A DNA stretch of 64,000 nucleotides, from the NCBI RefSeq assembly GCF_902459565.1, contig NZ_CABPSN010000001.1:310001-374000 (forward strand), written 5' to 3'. The translations under genes were made by a program, and so were the position numbers. The DNA is from Pandoraea aquatica (lineage in GTDB: Bacteria > Pseudomonadota > Gammaproteobacteria > Burkholderiales > Burkholderiaceae). The notes under the pieces are model-generated. The model was given only the letters and a program-made list of their open reading frames with translations. It did not search any database and was not told where the DNA came from. Of the stretch, positions 33,540-42,586 are shown in pieces (positions within the stretch are counted from its first letter, which is position 1; every line of letters begins with the position of its first letter).

Positions 33540-34916
33540 TCAGCCGACGTCTGCCACGCGAATCAGCTTGCGATTCAGAAACTCGCCCATCCCGATCTCC
33601 GACAGCTCACGCCCGAAGCCGGAGTTCTTTACGCCACCGAACGGCAGCCCCGGCGAATCGGCAAAGCACGAGTTGATGTAGACCATGCCGGAATCGATAT
33701 GCGACGCGATGCGCCGGGCGCTATCCACGTCGGCATCGAACACGTAGCCGCCCAGGCCGTAAGGTGTGGCGTTGGCCAGCTCGATGGCCTCTTCCTCGGT
33801 GTCCACGACGTAGAACGACAGCACCGGTCCGAAGGCTTCCTGCGTATAGAGCGGGTTTTGCGCGTCGATGTCGGTGATGATCGTCGGTTCGAGATAGAAG
33901 CCAGGGCGCGCGACGCGCTTGCCGCCGAAGACGATGCGCCCCCCTGCGGCCTCGGCGTCCTCGATCTGCTTGAGCAGCCCATTCAGCGCACGTTCGCTCA
34001 CGAGCGGGCCGAGCAGCGTGTCCGCATCGGTCGGATCACCCACCTTGATGGCGGCGAACTTCTCCCGCAGCGCCGTCAGCATTTGCTCGCCGCGCTCGCG
34101 TCCGATCACGATGACGCGCTTGATGTTGACGCACCCTTGTCCGGAGTTGAACGTACGGCCCATCACAATCTGCTCGACGGCGTGGTCCAACGGCGCGCCC
34201 GGCATCACAATCGCGGGATCGCTGCCCCCAAGCTCCAGAATGACCTTCTTCAGATTGCGCCCGGCACGCTCGCCCACGGACGTGCCGGCGCGCTCGCTCC
34301 CTGTCAGGGCAACGCCGCGCACGCGGAAGTCGTCGATCAGCTTGCCGATCTGGTCGATGCTGCAAAAGAGATTGGTGTAAGCGCCCTGCGGTGCCCCCGC
34401 CTCTTCGAACAGGCGCGCGAACGCCAGCGCGCATTGCGGCACGTTCTCCGCATGCTTCATCAGCACCACGTTGCCTGCGATCAGTTGCGGTGCAGCCACG
34501 CGGACCAACTGGTAGTACGGGAAATTCCACGGCTCGATGGCGAGGATCACGCCGATGGGCTCGGACAGCAGCACAGCCCCCGGTTCCCCCGGCAGCGCCT
34601 GAGCGGCTAGCAGGCGTTCGCCATTGGCCGCGTAGTAATCGAGAATGTCCGCGACGAGATCGATCTCCATGTAGCCGAAGCGCGTCACCTTGCCCATCTC
34701 AAGCGTCGGATAGGTGACGTATTCGTCGCGCTTCTCGCGCAGGATCTTCGCGGCACGCGCAATGACGGCGATGCGCTCGGCTACCGGCCGGAAACGCCAG
34801 TCCTCGCGATACAGCTTGTCGGCCGTCTCCAGGGCGGCGAAGACCTCGGCGTCGGATTGAATCGGAAACGCTTTCAGAAGTTGGCCCGTTGCGGGGTTGA
34901 TGCTTTGGAAGCTCAT
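33540..34916 (-). CDS. NAD-dependent succinate-semialdehyde-type aldehyde dehydrogenase
   Basis: The start at 34916 (MSFQSINPATGQ) has AAGGAG upstream and gives 458 residues. The catalytic Glu is in VILELGGSDP, the nucleophilic Cys in FNSGQGCVNIKR, and the substrate-channel Asn in EPWNFPYYQLVR. Overall it resembles Sad/YneI-type enzymes, which oxidise succinate semialdehyde to succinate. A perfect 18-bp LacI-type operator lies 82 bases upstream, shared in sequence with sites before the GFA and LacI genes, so induction by a LacI-family effector is likely. The true aldehyde is not proven. Confidence 0.9.
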   Translation of the reverse strand: MSFQSINPATGQLLKAFPIQSDAEVFAALETADKLYREDWRFRPVAERIAVIARAAKILREKRDEYVTYPTLEMGKVTRFGYMEIDLVADILDYYAANGERLLAAQALPGEPGAVLLSEPIGVILAIEPWNFPYYQLVRVAAPQLIAGNVVLMKHAENVPQCALAFARLFEEAGAPQGAYTNLFCSIDQIGKLIDDFRVRGVALTGSERAGTSVGERAGRNLKKVILELGGSDPAIVMPGAPLDHAVEQIVMGRTFNSGQGCVNIKRVIVIGRERGEQMLTALREKFAAIKVGDPTDADTLLGPLVSERALNGLLKQIEDAEAAGGRIVFGGKRVARPGFYLEPTIITDIDAQNPLYTQEAFGPVLSFYVVDTEEEAIELANATPYGLGGYVFDADVDSARRIASHIDSGMVYINSCFADSPGLPFGGVKNSGFGRELSEIGMGEFLNRKLIRVADVG

Positions 34917-34997
34917 GAGAAAACTCCTTGCAATGGATGCGTTAGCTGAGAGCGTCGGGGCCACCTGGCCTCGACAATAACGTAATGAAAATGCTGG

Positions 34998-35015
34998 ATC
35001 GAAAACGTTTTCGAT
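34998..35015. promoter_or_regulatory. LacI-family operator 1, before the aldehyde dehydrogenase
   Basis: ATCGAAAACGTTTTCGAT is a perfect 18-bp palindrome of the classic GalR/LacI operator type, with central CG, located 82 bases upstream of the dehydrogenase start. Confidence 0.85.
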
Positions 35016-35049
35016 TTCGGGTAAAACAACGCCCTATGGCGTGAAGCCA

Positions 35050-35475
35050 TCAGGCCGGAGGGGCTTGCGTGAAGCGAGACGTGCCTTCGGGAGACACATG
35101 CCACGCGACGGCGCAGTCCGTGTAGATCTCCGCTTGTGGACGAATACCCGCCTTGTCGTCGAGCGTGCCCGCCTTGACCAACACGATGCCGGGAAGGTTC
35201 GAGGCCTTCGTGAACACAGGCGAGCCGCAGTTCCCGCAGAAGTGTCGGTAGGACGGCGTCCCGCTATCCCCGATGTCGACGAGGAACTTCGTCTCGCCCG
35301 TCTGCTCGTAGTCCGACTCGCTGACCAACAGGTTGACCGAAAACGCACTGCCGCTCGCCTTCTGGCAATGCGTGCAATGACAAATCACGGTCGCTTGCGG
35401 TGCATCCTTCAACGTGTAACGGACGGTGTCGCACAGGCAGCTTCCTTCGCGTACTTTCATAGGTCTGTTCTTCAT
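35050..35475 (-). CDS. GFA family (Mss4-like fold) zinc-binding protein
   Basis: About 141 residues. Zinc-binding cysteines appear as GSCLCDTVRY, ICHCTHCQKASGSAF and HFCGNCGSPVFT, the standard pattern of glutathione-dependent formaldehyde-activating enzyme (GFA) family proteins. Whether members really activate formaldehyde is disputed. The ATG at 35475 has no clear Shine-Dalgarno; another start lies at 35460. A LacI-type operator sits 13 bases upstream, so it belongs to the same regulon as the aldehyde dehydrogenase, perhaps helping to handle aldehyde thiol adducts (inference). Confidence 0.88.
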   Translation of the reverse strand: MKNRPMKVREGSCLCDTVRYTLKDAPQATVICHCTHCQKASGSAFSVNLLVSESDYEQTGETKFLVDIGDSGTPSYRHFCGNCGSPVFTKASNLPGIVLVKAGTLDDKAGIRPQAEIYTDCAVAWHVSPEGTSRFTQAPPA

Positions 35476-35487
35476 CAAGCGGTTGGA

Positions 35488-35505
35488 ATCGAAAACGATT
35501 TCGTT
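35488..35505. promoter_or_regulatory. LacI-family operator 2, before the GFA gene
   Basis: ATCGAAAACGATTTCGTT matches operator 1 at 16 of 18 positions and keeps the central CG. It lies immediately upstream of the GFA gene. Confidence 0.7.
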
Positions 35506-35568
35506 AATAGTGTCAAAAAATGGCCATGCGATAGCACGACCGTAAGAGGCCCGATATGGTCGACGCTA

Positions 35569-36597
35569 CTAAGCGCCGACCGCGCCGCCATGAGAGGCAC
35601 GCAGGATCAACTCCGGCGACCACACTTCTTGCAGCGTTTCGATGGGCCTGCCATCGAGATGCGCCAGCAGCAATTGCACCATGCGCTTGCCCGCTTCCAC
35701 CGTCGGTGCGGAGAATGTCGTCAGCGGCGGATTCAGGTACGGACCCAGCGGATGGTTGTCGCAGCCGATCACGCCGATGTCGGCACCGGGACGTCGCCCC
35801 GTTTCGACGATCGCCTGCATCGCGCCGCTCGCGATCAGATCGTGCCCGCACATGAATGCCGTCGGCGGGTGCTTCATGCTCAGCAGTTGCCGTGCGCCCT
35901 TCAATCCGCCCTCTTCCGACAGATCGCACTCCACGACAAGATCCGGATCGAACGGGAGCTTCGCCGCGTCCAGCGCGGCAAGATAGCCCTCTCGCAGATG
36001 CTGACTGAGCATGAGGTAGCCCGGCGTAGAGAGCAATCCGATGCGACGATGTCCCAGACCGATAAAGCGCGCGGTACCGTTGCGTCCGGCCACGGTCCGG
36101 TCGATATCGACATAGGGAAACGGATCGCCCGTCTCGCTTCGCCCCAGTGTCACGAACGGAATCCCGCGATCCTGGAGCAACTGGATTCGGGCATCGTCGC
36201 GCCGCGTCCTGCCGAACATCACGGCATCGACACGCTGACGCTCGACCAGGCGGTGAAAGCTCTCAACTTCCGATTCCACCGTCCGCGCCGTGACGATGAC
36301 CAGTTGGAACGGTGTGTTCTCCAACCCCTGATCGATGCCCATCAGCAGATCGAGGAAAAACGGCTGCGCGAAGTGAGCTTGCGGTGGCGACAGCACAAAG
36401 CCGATCGTCTCCGACGACCCCATGCGCAACCGTCGGCCTGCCGGATCGGGCGAGAACCCCAGGCCGCTCGCAGCTTCCAGCACCCTCTGCTTCGTCGCTT
36501 CGCTTACGTCCGAGCGGCCGTTCAGGGCCTTCGAGACCGTAGACACGGAAAGGCCCAGATGGCGTGCGAGTTCGACGATGTTGGTCCGCTGTTTCAT
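35569..36597 (-). CDS. LacI family transcriptional regulator
   Basis: Starting at MKQRTNIVELARHLGLSVSTVSKALNGRSDVSEATKQRV gives 342 residues. The N-terminal HTH and hinge helix (SGLGFSPDPAGRRLRMGSSETIGFVL) are typical, followed by the periplasmic-binding-like effector domain (VDAVMFGRTRRDDARIQLLQDRGIPFVTLGR ... ADIGVIGCDNHPLGPYLNPPLTTFSAP). GalR/LacI proteins usually sense sugars or related small molecules. An operator 24 bases upstream, and matching ones before the GFA and aldehyde dehydrogenase genes, define a three-gene regulon with autoregulation. Confidence 0.93.
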   Translation of the reverse strand: MKQRTNIVELARHLGLSVSTVSKALNGRSDVSEATKQRVLEAASGLGFSPDPAGRRLRMGSSETIGFVLSPPQAHFAQPFFLDLLMGIDQGLENTPFQLVIVTARTVESEVESFHRLVERQRVDAVMFGRTRRDDARIQLLQDRGIPFVTLGRSETGDPFPYVDIDRTVAGRNGTARFIGLGHRRIGLLSTPGYLMLSQHLREGYLAALDAAKLPFDPDLVVECDLSEEGGLKGARQLLSMKHPPTAFMCGHDLIASGAMQAIVETGRRPGADIGVIGCDNHPLGPYLNPPLTTFSAPTVEAGKRMVQLLLAHLDGRPIETLQEVWSPELILRASHGGAVGA

Positions 36598-36620
36598 TGC
36601 AGGTTTCGTAGTTTGCTGAC

Positions 36621-36638
36621 ACCGAAAACGTTTTCGAT
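36621..36638. promoter_or_regulatory. LacI-family operator 3, before the LacI gene
   Basis: ACCGAAAACGTTTTCGAT differs from operator 1 at one base and keeps the palindromic core CGAAAACGTTTTCG. Its position supports autoregulation. Confidence 0.8.
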
Positions 36639-36723
36639 GAGGCGAACTATAGCAGATACGAAACGATCTTGCCGGCCGCACCGCTTTGTACTGACCGGCT
36701 GGCCGTCAAATGGCCGTCGCTGT

Positions 36724-37758
36724 CTACGCTAACGTGTCGCGGTAAGCGAAGAGGCCCGGCACGCCGCCCGTGGCGACGAACAGGACGTCTGCCCCAGCGG
36801 GAATGAGGTCGTTCCCGATATCGGCCAGCAGCCCAGAGAACGCCTTCCCCGAGTACACAGGGTCTAACAGAATGCCTTCGGTTCTGGCCAGCAGCCGGAC
36901 CGCGTCGACCATGGCCTGCGTGGGAATGCCATAGGCTGCGCCCCGATAGCCGCCGTCGACGACGACGTCGACGTGCGCATCCACGTCCGCCGGGTTCCCG
37001 CCGAGCAACTCCAGCGCCTTGCGCGCCAACGCGGCCGTCTTGGCATGTGTCGTGTCACGGTCCGCCAGCACCGAATAAGCCTTTACTCGCCCACCGCGCT
37101 GACCGGCAAACGTCAACCCGGCGATCAGTCCGGCCTGCGTGCCGTGGCTGCCGTTGGGGATCACGATATGACGGAATTCGACGGCGTTCTCTGCTTCGAA
37201 TTCGAGAATCTCCTGAGCGCACTTCGCATACCCCAACGTCCCCAGCGGCGATGAGCCACCGGCAGGAATGACCATCACACGACGCCCGGCAGACGCCAGC
37301 TCGGCCGCCCTTGCGTTGGCGACGGCCATGACGTCTCGATCCGACGCCACGACCGTCAACGTCGCCCCGAAGATCCGGTCGAGCAGTACGTTTCCGCCTT
37401 CGCGGTACTCGGTGCTCTGAATGGGCACCATGTCCGAGAGAAACAGTTCGCAAGCGAGGCCGAGTTTCGCGCACGCGGCCGCCGTGAGTCGCGCGTGATT
37501 CGACTGAATGCCGCCTACGGTAATCACCGTGTCGGCGCGCTCGGCCTGCGCCTGTCCGAGCAAGAACGTCAGCTTGCGGAGCTTGTTGCCGCCGTTACCG
37601 ATGTCGCCGATATCGTCGCGCTTGACGAAGATCCGGATGCCACGCGATTGCGCGCCACACGCCTGTTCGAGACGCTCGACGCGCGTAACGGGCGTGGACA
37701 GACGCGTCAGCGCGACGGTCGGAAATTTGCTGAGTGCCGAAGCCAGTGATGAAATCAA
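36724..37758 (-). CDS. D-cysteine desulfhydrase / ACC deaminase family PLP enzyme
   Basis: The PLP-binding Lys is in KRDDIGDIGNGGNKLRKLTFLL, followed by TVITVGGIQSNHARLTAAACAKLG, where the Ser contacts the substrate carboxylate, and by a C-terminal GIPTQAMVDAVRLLARTEGILLDPVYSGKAF. This matches DcyD-type enzymes that break down D-cysteine to pyruvate, H2S and ammonia, and close relatives that deaminate 1-aminocyclopropane-1-carboxylate. I place the start at the TTG at 37758 because AGGAGG (37763-37768) precedes it, giving 344 residues; a longer frame from 37788 begins with a weaker TTG. Desulfhydrase is favoured over ACC deaminase, not certain. Confidence 0.82.
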   Translation of the reverse strand: MISSLASALSKFPTVALTRLSTPVTRVERLEQACGAQSRGIRIFVKRDDIGDIGNGGNKLRKLTFLLGQAQAERADTVITVGGIQSNHARLTAAACAKLGLACELFLSDMVPIQSTEYREGGNVLLDRIFGATLTVVASDRDVMAVANARAAELASAGRRVMVIPAGGSSPLGTLGYAKCAQEILEFEAENAVEFRHIVIPNGSHGTQAGLIAGLTFAGQRGGRVKAYSVLADRDTTHAKTAALARKALELLGGNPADVDAHVDVVVDGGYRGAAYGIPTQAMVDAVRLLARTEGILLDPVYSGKAFSGLLADIGNDLIPAGADVLFVATGGVPGLFAYRDTLA

Positions 37759-37804
37759 AACGCCTCCTCGCGCGGCCACACGTGCCAACGCAGAGCATGG
37801 TGAA

Positions 37805-39886
37805 TTACGGTTGAAGGAAATATTGGAGAATTCGCTGCCGTTCCTGCGAGGCCGTCTCCGGTGGACGACTTACCGGCGTGCGCTCAGCGGCGTCGGCGTG
37901 CGACGCCGCTTCGGGTGGGTGCTCGGGCGACGCGTCTTCACGGCGCACGACATCACCATCCTCGGACAGTTTCTCGACGAAGCCATGCCCCGGCGTGGAG
38001 CCACGGGCGTAAGGCACGCCGTCGATCTCGACGATGCTCTGCGGCGGTACTAGGTCCGCCTCGGGAACGTCCGTGAGCACGCGTCCCATGAAGTCGATCC
38101 ACATCGGCAGCGCCGTCTTCGATCCCCATTCCCCGGGACCGAGCGAGCGCGGCGAATCGAACCCCATCCAGGCGACGGCGGCAATCGTGTTCTGGAATCC
38201 GCCGAACCAGCCGTCTCGGTAGTCGTTGGTGGTCCCGGTCTTGCCCGCGAGATCGTTGCGCTTCAGGACGCGCGTGGCAGACGCCGTGCCTCGTTGTGCG
38301 ACCTGTCGGAGCATGCCGGACATCAGATAGCTCACGCTCTCGTCAATCACGCGGGCGCGCTGCGGCTTGGCCTCGTACTGCACCGCCCCACTCGAATCGA
38401 CGACTTTGGCGATCAGATAGGGACTGACGCGATACCCCCCGTTCGCAAAGACGCTGTAACCCACCGCCATCTCAAGCGGTGACACCGCGCCTGCGCCAAG
38501 TGCCATCGGCAAGTTGGCGGGGATCATCGCTTCGCGGAAGCCGAAGTTCCGAACGATGTAGTCCTTCGCCCGTTGCGGCCCCACGGCTTGCGCGAGACGA
38601 ATCGCGACGAAGTTGCGCGAGCGCGTCAGCGCGGTGCCGAGGGGAATCTCCCCCAGTTCCCGACCATCGGGCTTCGGTCGCCATATCGGCGCGTCAGGCG
38701 CAGGTCTGATCACCACCGGGACGTCGTACACGGCAGTCGTTGGGCCGTAGCCGTCCGCGAGCGCGGCTGCATATAGAAACGGCTTGAATGCCGACCCAGG
38801 TTGCCGCGAAATTTGCGTGACGCGATTGAAGTGCTGCCCGGAGACCCCGTTGTCGCCGACCATCGCCAGAATTGCACCGTCTTCCGGCGCGACGGCGACG
38901 AGCGCTGCCTGAACGCCCGGCCAGCGAGGGTGACGACGCTCATACGCCTTGACGCCGTCCGCGACGGACTGCGCAGCGGCGCGTTGCTTCTCCGGATCGA
39001 TCGTCGTCCAGACGTGCAACCCCGACTCATACGCGTCGTCGCCGAATGCGCTCACCATCAGCCGACGCACCGTTTCGTTGACGGACGACGCCGGAACGTT
39101 CGGGCGAGACCGTTCGGGTGGCATAAACGCCGGCGCTTTCACCGCCAACGCGTATTCCTCGTGGGTTACGACACCGGCGCTCTGCATGCGCGCCAGCACA
39201 GCAAGCTGTCGCTCTCTGGCACCGGCCGGATTGACGATGGGGTTCAGCGCGGCAGGCGCTTTGGGAAGCCCGGCAAGCATGGCGCACTCATCGAGCGTCA
39301 GGTCACCCACGGCCTTTTCGTAATAGACCCGGGCGGCGGCCGCAAAACCATACGCGCGTTCCCCCAGGTAGACCTGATTCATGTACAGCGTGAGGATCTG
39401 GGGCTTGGTCAATGCCTTCTCGATCTTGATGGCGAGCAAGATTTCGTAGAGCTTTCGCGCGTAAGTCTTTTGACGCGTGAGAAAGAAGTTGCGAGCGAGC
39501 TGCATCGTGATGGTGCTGGCACCCTGCGCTTTTCCTCCGTGCATGACGTTCACGAAAGTGGCGCGCGCCAGCCCCGGAAAATCAACGCCCTCGTGTTCGA
39601 AGAAATGCACGTCCTCAGTCGCAAGCAATGCATTGCGCAACCGCGCGGGGATCTCTTCATATTTCAATGGGATTCGCTTCTCGATCCCATACTCCGCAAG
39701 CAGCTCACCATTCGCCGAGTAAATGCGCATCGGCTCCGTCGGCCGGTATTCGGCCAGCGAGGCGACGTTGGGAAGTTCGGGGTAGACCACCACCACGATG
39801 TAGGCGGCGATGGCACCTACGCAGCTCACCCCGGCCACCATCAAGATCAAGAGGAGATTTTTCCAGCGAAAAAACTTGTCCGGCAT
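37805..39886 (-). CDS. Class A penicillin-binding protein (PBP1A family)
   Basis: 693 residues, with an N-terminal membrane anchor (LLLILMVAGVSCVGAIAAYIVVVV). The GT51 glycosyltransferase domain has the catalytic Glu in LLATEDVHFFEHEGVD (E91), then GGKAQGASTITMQLARN and KIEKALTKPQILTLYMNQVYLG. The transpeptidase domain has S365-x-x-K (QPGSAFKPF), SRN at 423-425 and GKTGTT near 545. It polymerises and cross-links peptidoglycan. It is shorter than E. coli PBP1A (about 850) because the OB-like insertion between the domains is small. The C-terminal tail is Pro/Ala/Glu-rich. The desulfhydrase gene follows 46 bases later. Confidence 0.93.
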   Translation of the reverse strand: MPDKFFRWKNLLLILMVAGVSCVGAIAAYIVVVVYPELPNVASLAEYRPTEPMRIYSANGELLAEYGIEKRIPLKYEEIPARLRNALLATEDVHFFEHEGVDFPGLARATFVNVMHGGKAQGASTITMQLARNFFLTRQKTYARKLYEILLAIKIEKALTKPQILTLYMNQVYLGERAYGFAAAARVYYEKAVGDLTLDECAMLAGLPKAPAALNPIVNPAGARERQLAVLARMQSAGVVTHEEYALAVKAPAFMPPERSRPNVPASSVNETVRRLMVSAFGDDAYESGLHVWTTIDPEKQRAAAQSVADGVKAYERRHPRWPGVQAALVAVAPEDGAILAMVGDNGVSGQHFNRVTQISRQPGSAFKPFLYAAALADGYGPTTAVYDVPVVIRPAPDAPIWRPKPDGRELGEIPLGTALTRSRNFVAIRLAQAVGPQRAKDYIVRNFGFREAMIPANLPMALGAGAVSPLEMAVGYSVFANGGYRVSPYLIAKVVDSSGAVQYEAKPQRARVIDESVSYLMSGMLRQVAQRGTASATRVLKRNDLAGKTGTTNDYRDGWFGGFQNTIAAVAWMGFDSPRSLGPGEWGSKTALPMWIDFMGRVLTDVPEADLVPPQSIVEIDGVPYARGSTPGHGFVEKLSEDGDVVRREDASPEHPPEAASHADAAERTPVSRPPETASQERQRILQYFLQP

Positions 39887-40076
39887 CAGAACCCTATTCC
39901 GTCATCAGGCATTCGTTTCCCGACAAAATGGCTTATGCTAATTCGCACGTCATGCACGTCACTCACGATCAGCGCGACCCTGCAAACGGCCATTTCATTG
40001 GCGCGACCCAAGGATGGTCTAAAAATCGCGCAGATGTGACAAGCGACGATTTCTTACTTTGGAGTTAGATCAACTA

Positions 40077-41048
40077 ATGCGAAACATGGTCGACGCGTCT
40101 TTGCTCGGCGCATTGCGCTCATTCGCGGTGGCGGCAAAGCTGCTCAGCTTTACGCGGGCGGCAGACGCGCTCAGCCTGACGCAAAGCGCCATCAGTCAGC
40201 AAATGCGTCAGTTGGAACGTCGTCTGGGGTACCCACTGTTCGTGCGCGGGCATCGAAGTCTGGCGCTGACCTCGGAAGGAGTGACGTTGCTCGAAGGCGC
40301 ACAGCGGGCGTTCGACGAAATCGAATCGACGCTGGCGAGCATTTCCAATGCGGCCACACCGGTGAAGGTCGGGTGCTGCCCGTCGTTTGCGCTGCACTGG
40401 CTGGTGTCACGGCTGTCGCAGTATCACCACCACGACGAGCGCAACCCGGTGCAGTTGATGGCCGAGTTCGGCGCGCTCGGGGTCGCAACGGACAACATCA
40501 CGGAAATCGATCTGGCGATCCGGTACTGCGCCGAGATCCCGGGCACGTCCGGTAACCGGGCCGGATTGTTCGACGAGTGGCTGATCCCCGTGGCAACGCC
40601 CGCCTACATCCAGCGCACACCGATACTGGCCGAGGGACGCATCGATGCGTCCTGCGTACTGCTCCACGATGCGTTTGCGTGGCCGGGCGCGGAAGCGTCG
40701 GCGGAATGGCAGGCCTGGATGCAGGCGATCCGGCCCGATTGGCTGCCCTTTGTGAACGGACCGCGCTTCAATCTGGCGAGCATGGCGTATAGCGCAGCGC
40801 TCAATCATCAGGGCGTCGCCATCGGCCGCGCCTCACTGATTGTGGATGAACTGGCAGACGGACGACTCGTGCCGGTTCTGCCAGTGGCGGTTCGCTCGCC
40901 AGCAAGCTACTGGACGGTGACGCGCAATCGCGAGTCACCGTCGGTCGGCGTGTTCGAAGCGTGGCTGGCGACTCAGGCGGCGCAATTCGTGCAAGGCCGC
41001 ACGTCGGCGTTGTCGAAGATGGGCATCGATCTGTACGAAGCGTCCTAA
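40077..41048 (+). CDS. LysR family transcriptional regulator (GcvA-like)
   Basis: From the ATG at 40077 the protein has 323 residues. The HTH is LRSFAVAAKLLSFTRAADALSLTQSAISQQMRQLERRLGYPLFVRGHRSLALTSEG, and the effector domain includes EIDLAIRYCAEIPG and NHQGVAIGRASLIVDELADGRLVPVLP, as in GcvA-type regulators. GGAG lies 12 bases before this ATG; another start at 40086 is possible. It is divergent from the PBP gene and has no obvious catabolic partner, so its target is unknown. Confidence 0.9.
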   Translation: MRNMVDASLLGALRSFAVAAKLLSFTRAADALSLTQSAISQQMRQLERRLGYPLFVRGHRSLALTSEGVTLLEGAQRAFDEIESTLASISNAATPVKVGCCPSFALHWLVSRLSQYHHHDERNPVQLMAEFGALGVATDNITEIDLAIRYCAEIPGTSGNRAGLFDEWLIPVATPAYIQRTPILAEGRIDASCVLLHDAFAWPGAEASAEWQAWMQAIRPDWLPFVNGPRFNLASMAYSAALNHQGVAIGRASLIVDELADGRLVPVLPVAVRSPASYWTVTRNRESPSVGVFEAWLATQAAQFVQGRTSALSKMGIDLYEAS

Positions 41049-41101
41049 TGCGTGCCTTCCCGAAAGAGACGGCACGCTAGCCTGCCTAACCTACCTTACG
41101 C

Positions 41102-41761
41102 TTACCGCTCGTACTTCTCCACGAACGCTGCCGAACTGAGGTTTCTGAAATCGGCGAGCGCCGCGTCCAGTTGCGCAGGATTCCAGTCCCACCACGCAAT
41201 AGCCTGCATGCGCTCGGCAGTGCGGTCGTCCATGCGATAGCGCAGCACCCGGGCGGGCACGCCGACCACAATCGCGTACGGCGGCACGTCCTTCGTCACC
41301 ACTGCGCCCGAGCCGATTGCCGCCCCTGTGCCGATGCTCACCCCCGGCATGATGATCGCGTTGTGGCCTATCCAGACATCCGGCCCGATCGTGATGGCGT
41401 CTTGCGCGCGCCAGTCGAAGATCTCGGCATCGTCGTCGAGCGACATGCCATATGAGCGCGAACGATACGTGAAGTGATGCAGCGTCGCGCGCCACATCGG
41501 ATGATTCGACGGATTGATGCGAACGCCCGTCGCGATATTGACGAACTTGCCAATGTGCGCGTGCGCGATCTGGTTACTCCCCATCGCGTAGCCGTAGTCG
41601 CCGATCGTCGATGCCCGCACCGCCGAATTCGGTCCGAGATAGGTGAAGCGCCCGAAATCGCTATCGCGTACGAGCGACGTCGGATCGATTTCCGGCATCT
41701 CGCTCAACACTCGCGCGCCGGTCCACGGATCGACGCCCTCCCCGCAATTGATACGTTGCAT
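41102..41761 (-). CDS. Hexapeptide-repeat acyltransferase of phosphonate loci
   Basis: A 219-residue left-handed beta-helix protein of the CatB/xenobiotic acetyltransferase type. Hexapeptide runs are visible in [28 protein letters not shown] and [49 protein letters not shown], and the likely catalytic His is in [21 protein letters not shown] subfamily of these transferases is regularly found with phosphonate genes. Here it is the last gene after phnE, 12 bases away, which supports that assignment. It may acylate an aminophosphonate or an intermediate (inference). Confidence 0.85.
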   Translation of the reverse strand: MQRINCGEGVDPWTGARVLSEMPEIDPTSLVRDSDFGRFTYLGPNSAVRASTIGDYGYAMGSNQIAHAHIGKFVNIATGVRINPSNHPMWRATLHHFTYRSRSYGMSLDDDAEIFDWRAQDAITIGPDVWIGHNAIIMPGVSIGTGAAIGSGAVVTKDVPPYAIVVGVPARVLRYRMDDRTAERMQAIAWWDWNPAQLDAALADFRNLSSAAFVEKYER

Positions 41762-41773
41762 ACTGCCCTGCCC

Positions 41774-42586
41774 TCAATGCACCAGACTGCGCAGGTACGC
41801 CGAAGCGCGTTCCGCACAAGCCACCAACACGAACGTGACGATCAGCAGGTACGACACCGTCTGGTAGTCGAACAGGTTCATCGCCGTGAGCAACTGGAAA
41901 CCGATGCCGCCTGCACCCACGAAACCGAGCACCAGCGACGAGCGCAGGTTCTCGTCGAAACGGAACAGCCCGATCCCCAGCAGCGAAGGCAACACGCCGG
42001 GAATGACCGCGTGCGTGAGCACGGCGATGCGTCCCGCGCCGGTGAGCGTCAGGGCTTCGACCGGCCCCATGTCCATGTCTTCGATGACTTCTGCAAACAG
42101 CCGTCCGAGCATGCCGATCGAGTGCACGGCGAGCGCCAATGCGCCGGGGAACGGGCCAAGACCGACCGCCGTCACGAACAGCAATGCCCACACCAGATCG
42201 GGCACCGCGCGCGTCACGCCGATCACCGCCCGTGCGCCGTAGTACAGCGGCAAACCCGGCGTGACGTTTTTCGCAGCGAGAATCGCCAGCGGAAATGCCA
42301 GCAGAATGCCGAACACCGTGCCGAAGATCGCCAGATCGATGGTTTCCAGCACCGGACGCAGGTTCGGGATGAACTGCGCAAAATCCGGCGGCATGGCGCG
42401 CGAGATGATGTCGGCCATGCCGTGTGCGCCGGTAATCAGATCCTGCGGACGCGCCTGCACGACAATCCATGCCTGCGCGAACAGGGCGATGGCAATCAGC
42501 ACACCGACCAGCGTCAGCGCATTACGCATGCCTGCGGGCATCTCTCCGGGGCCACGACCGCCCCGCATTTCAAGCACAGTGCTCAT
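41774..42586 (-). CDS. phnE: Phosphonate ABC transporter permease
   Basis: A 270-residue inner-membrane protein with about six helices. The binding-protein-dependent transport EAA-type loop is EVIEDMDMGPVEALTLTGAGRIAVLTHAVIPGVLPSLLGIGLFRFDENLRSS, typical of PhnE. It starts inside the phnC stop codon (ATGA), so translation is coupled. Together with PhnC and PhnD it forms the uptake system for phosphonates or phosphite-like anions. Confidence 0.93.
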   Translation of the reverse strand: MSTVLEMRGGRGPGEMPAGMRNALTLVGVLIAIALFAQAWIVVQARPQDLITGAHGMADIISRAMPPDFAQFIPNLRPVLETIDLAIFGTVFGILLAFPLAILAAKNVTPGLPLYYGARAVIGVTRAVPDLVWALLFVTAVGLGPFPGALALAVHSIGMLGRLFAEVIEDMDMGPVEALTLTGAGRIAVLTHAVIPGVLPSLLGIGLFRFDENLRSSLVLGFVGAGGIGFQLLTAMNLFDYQTVSYLLIVTFVLVACAERASAYLRSLVH

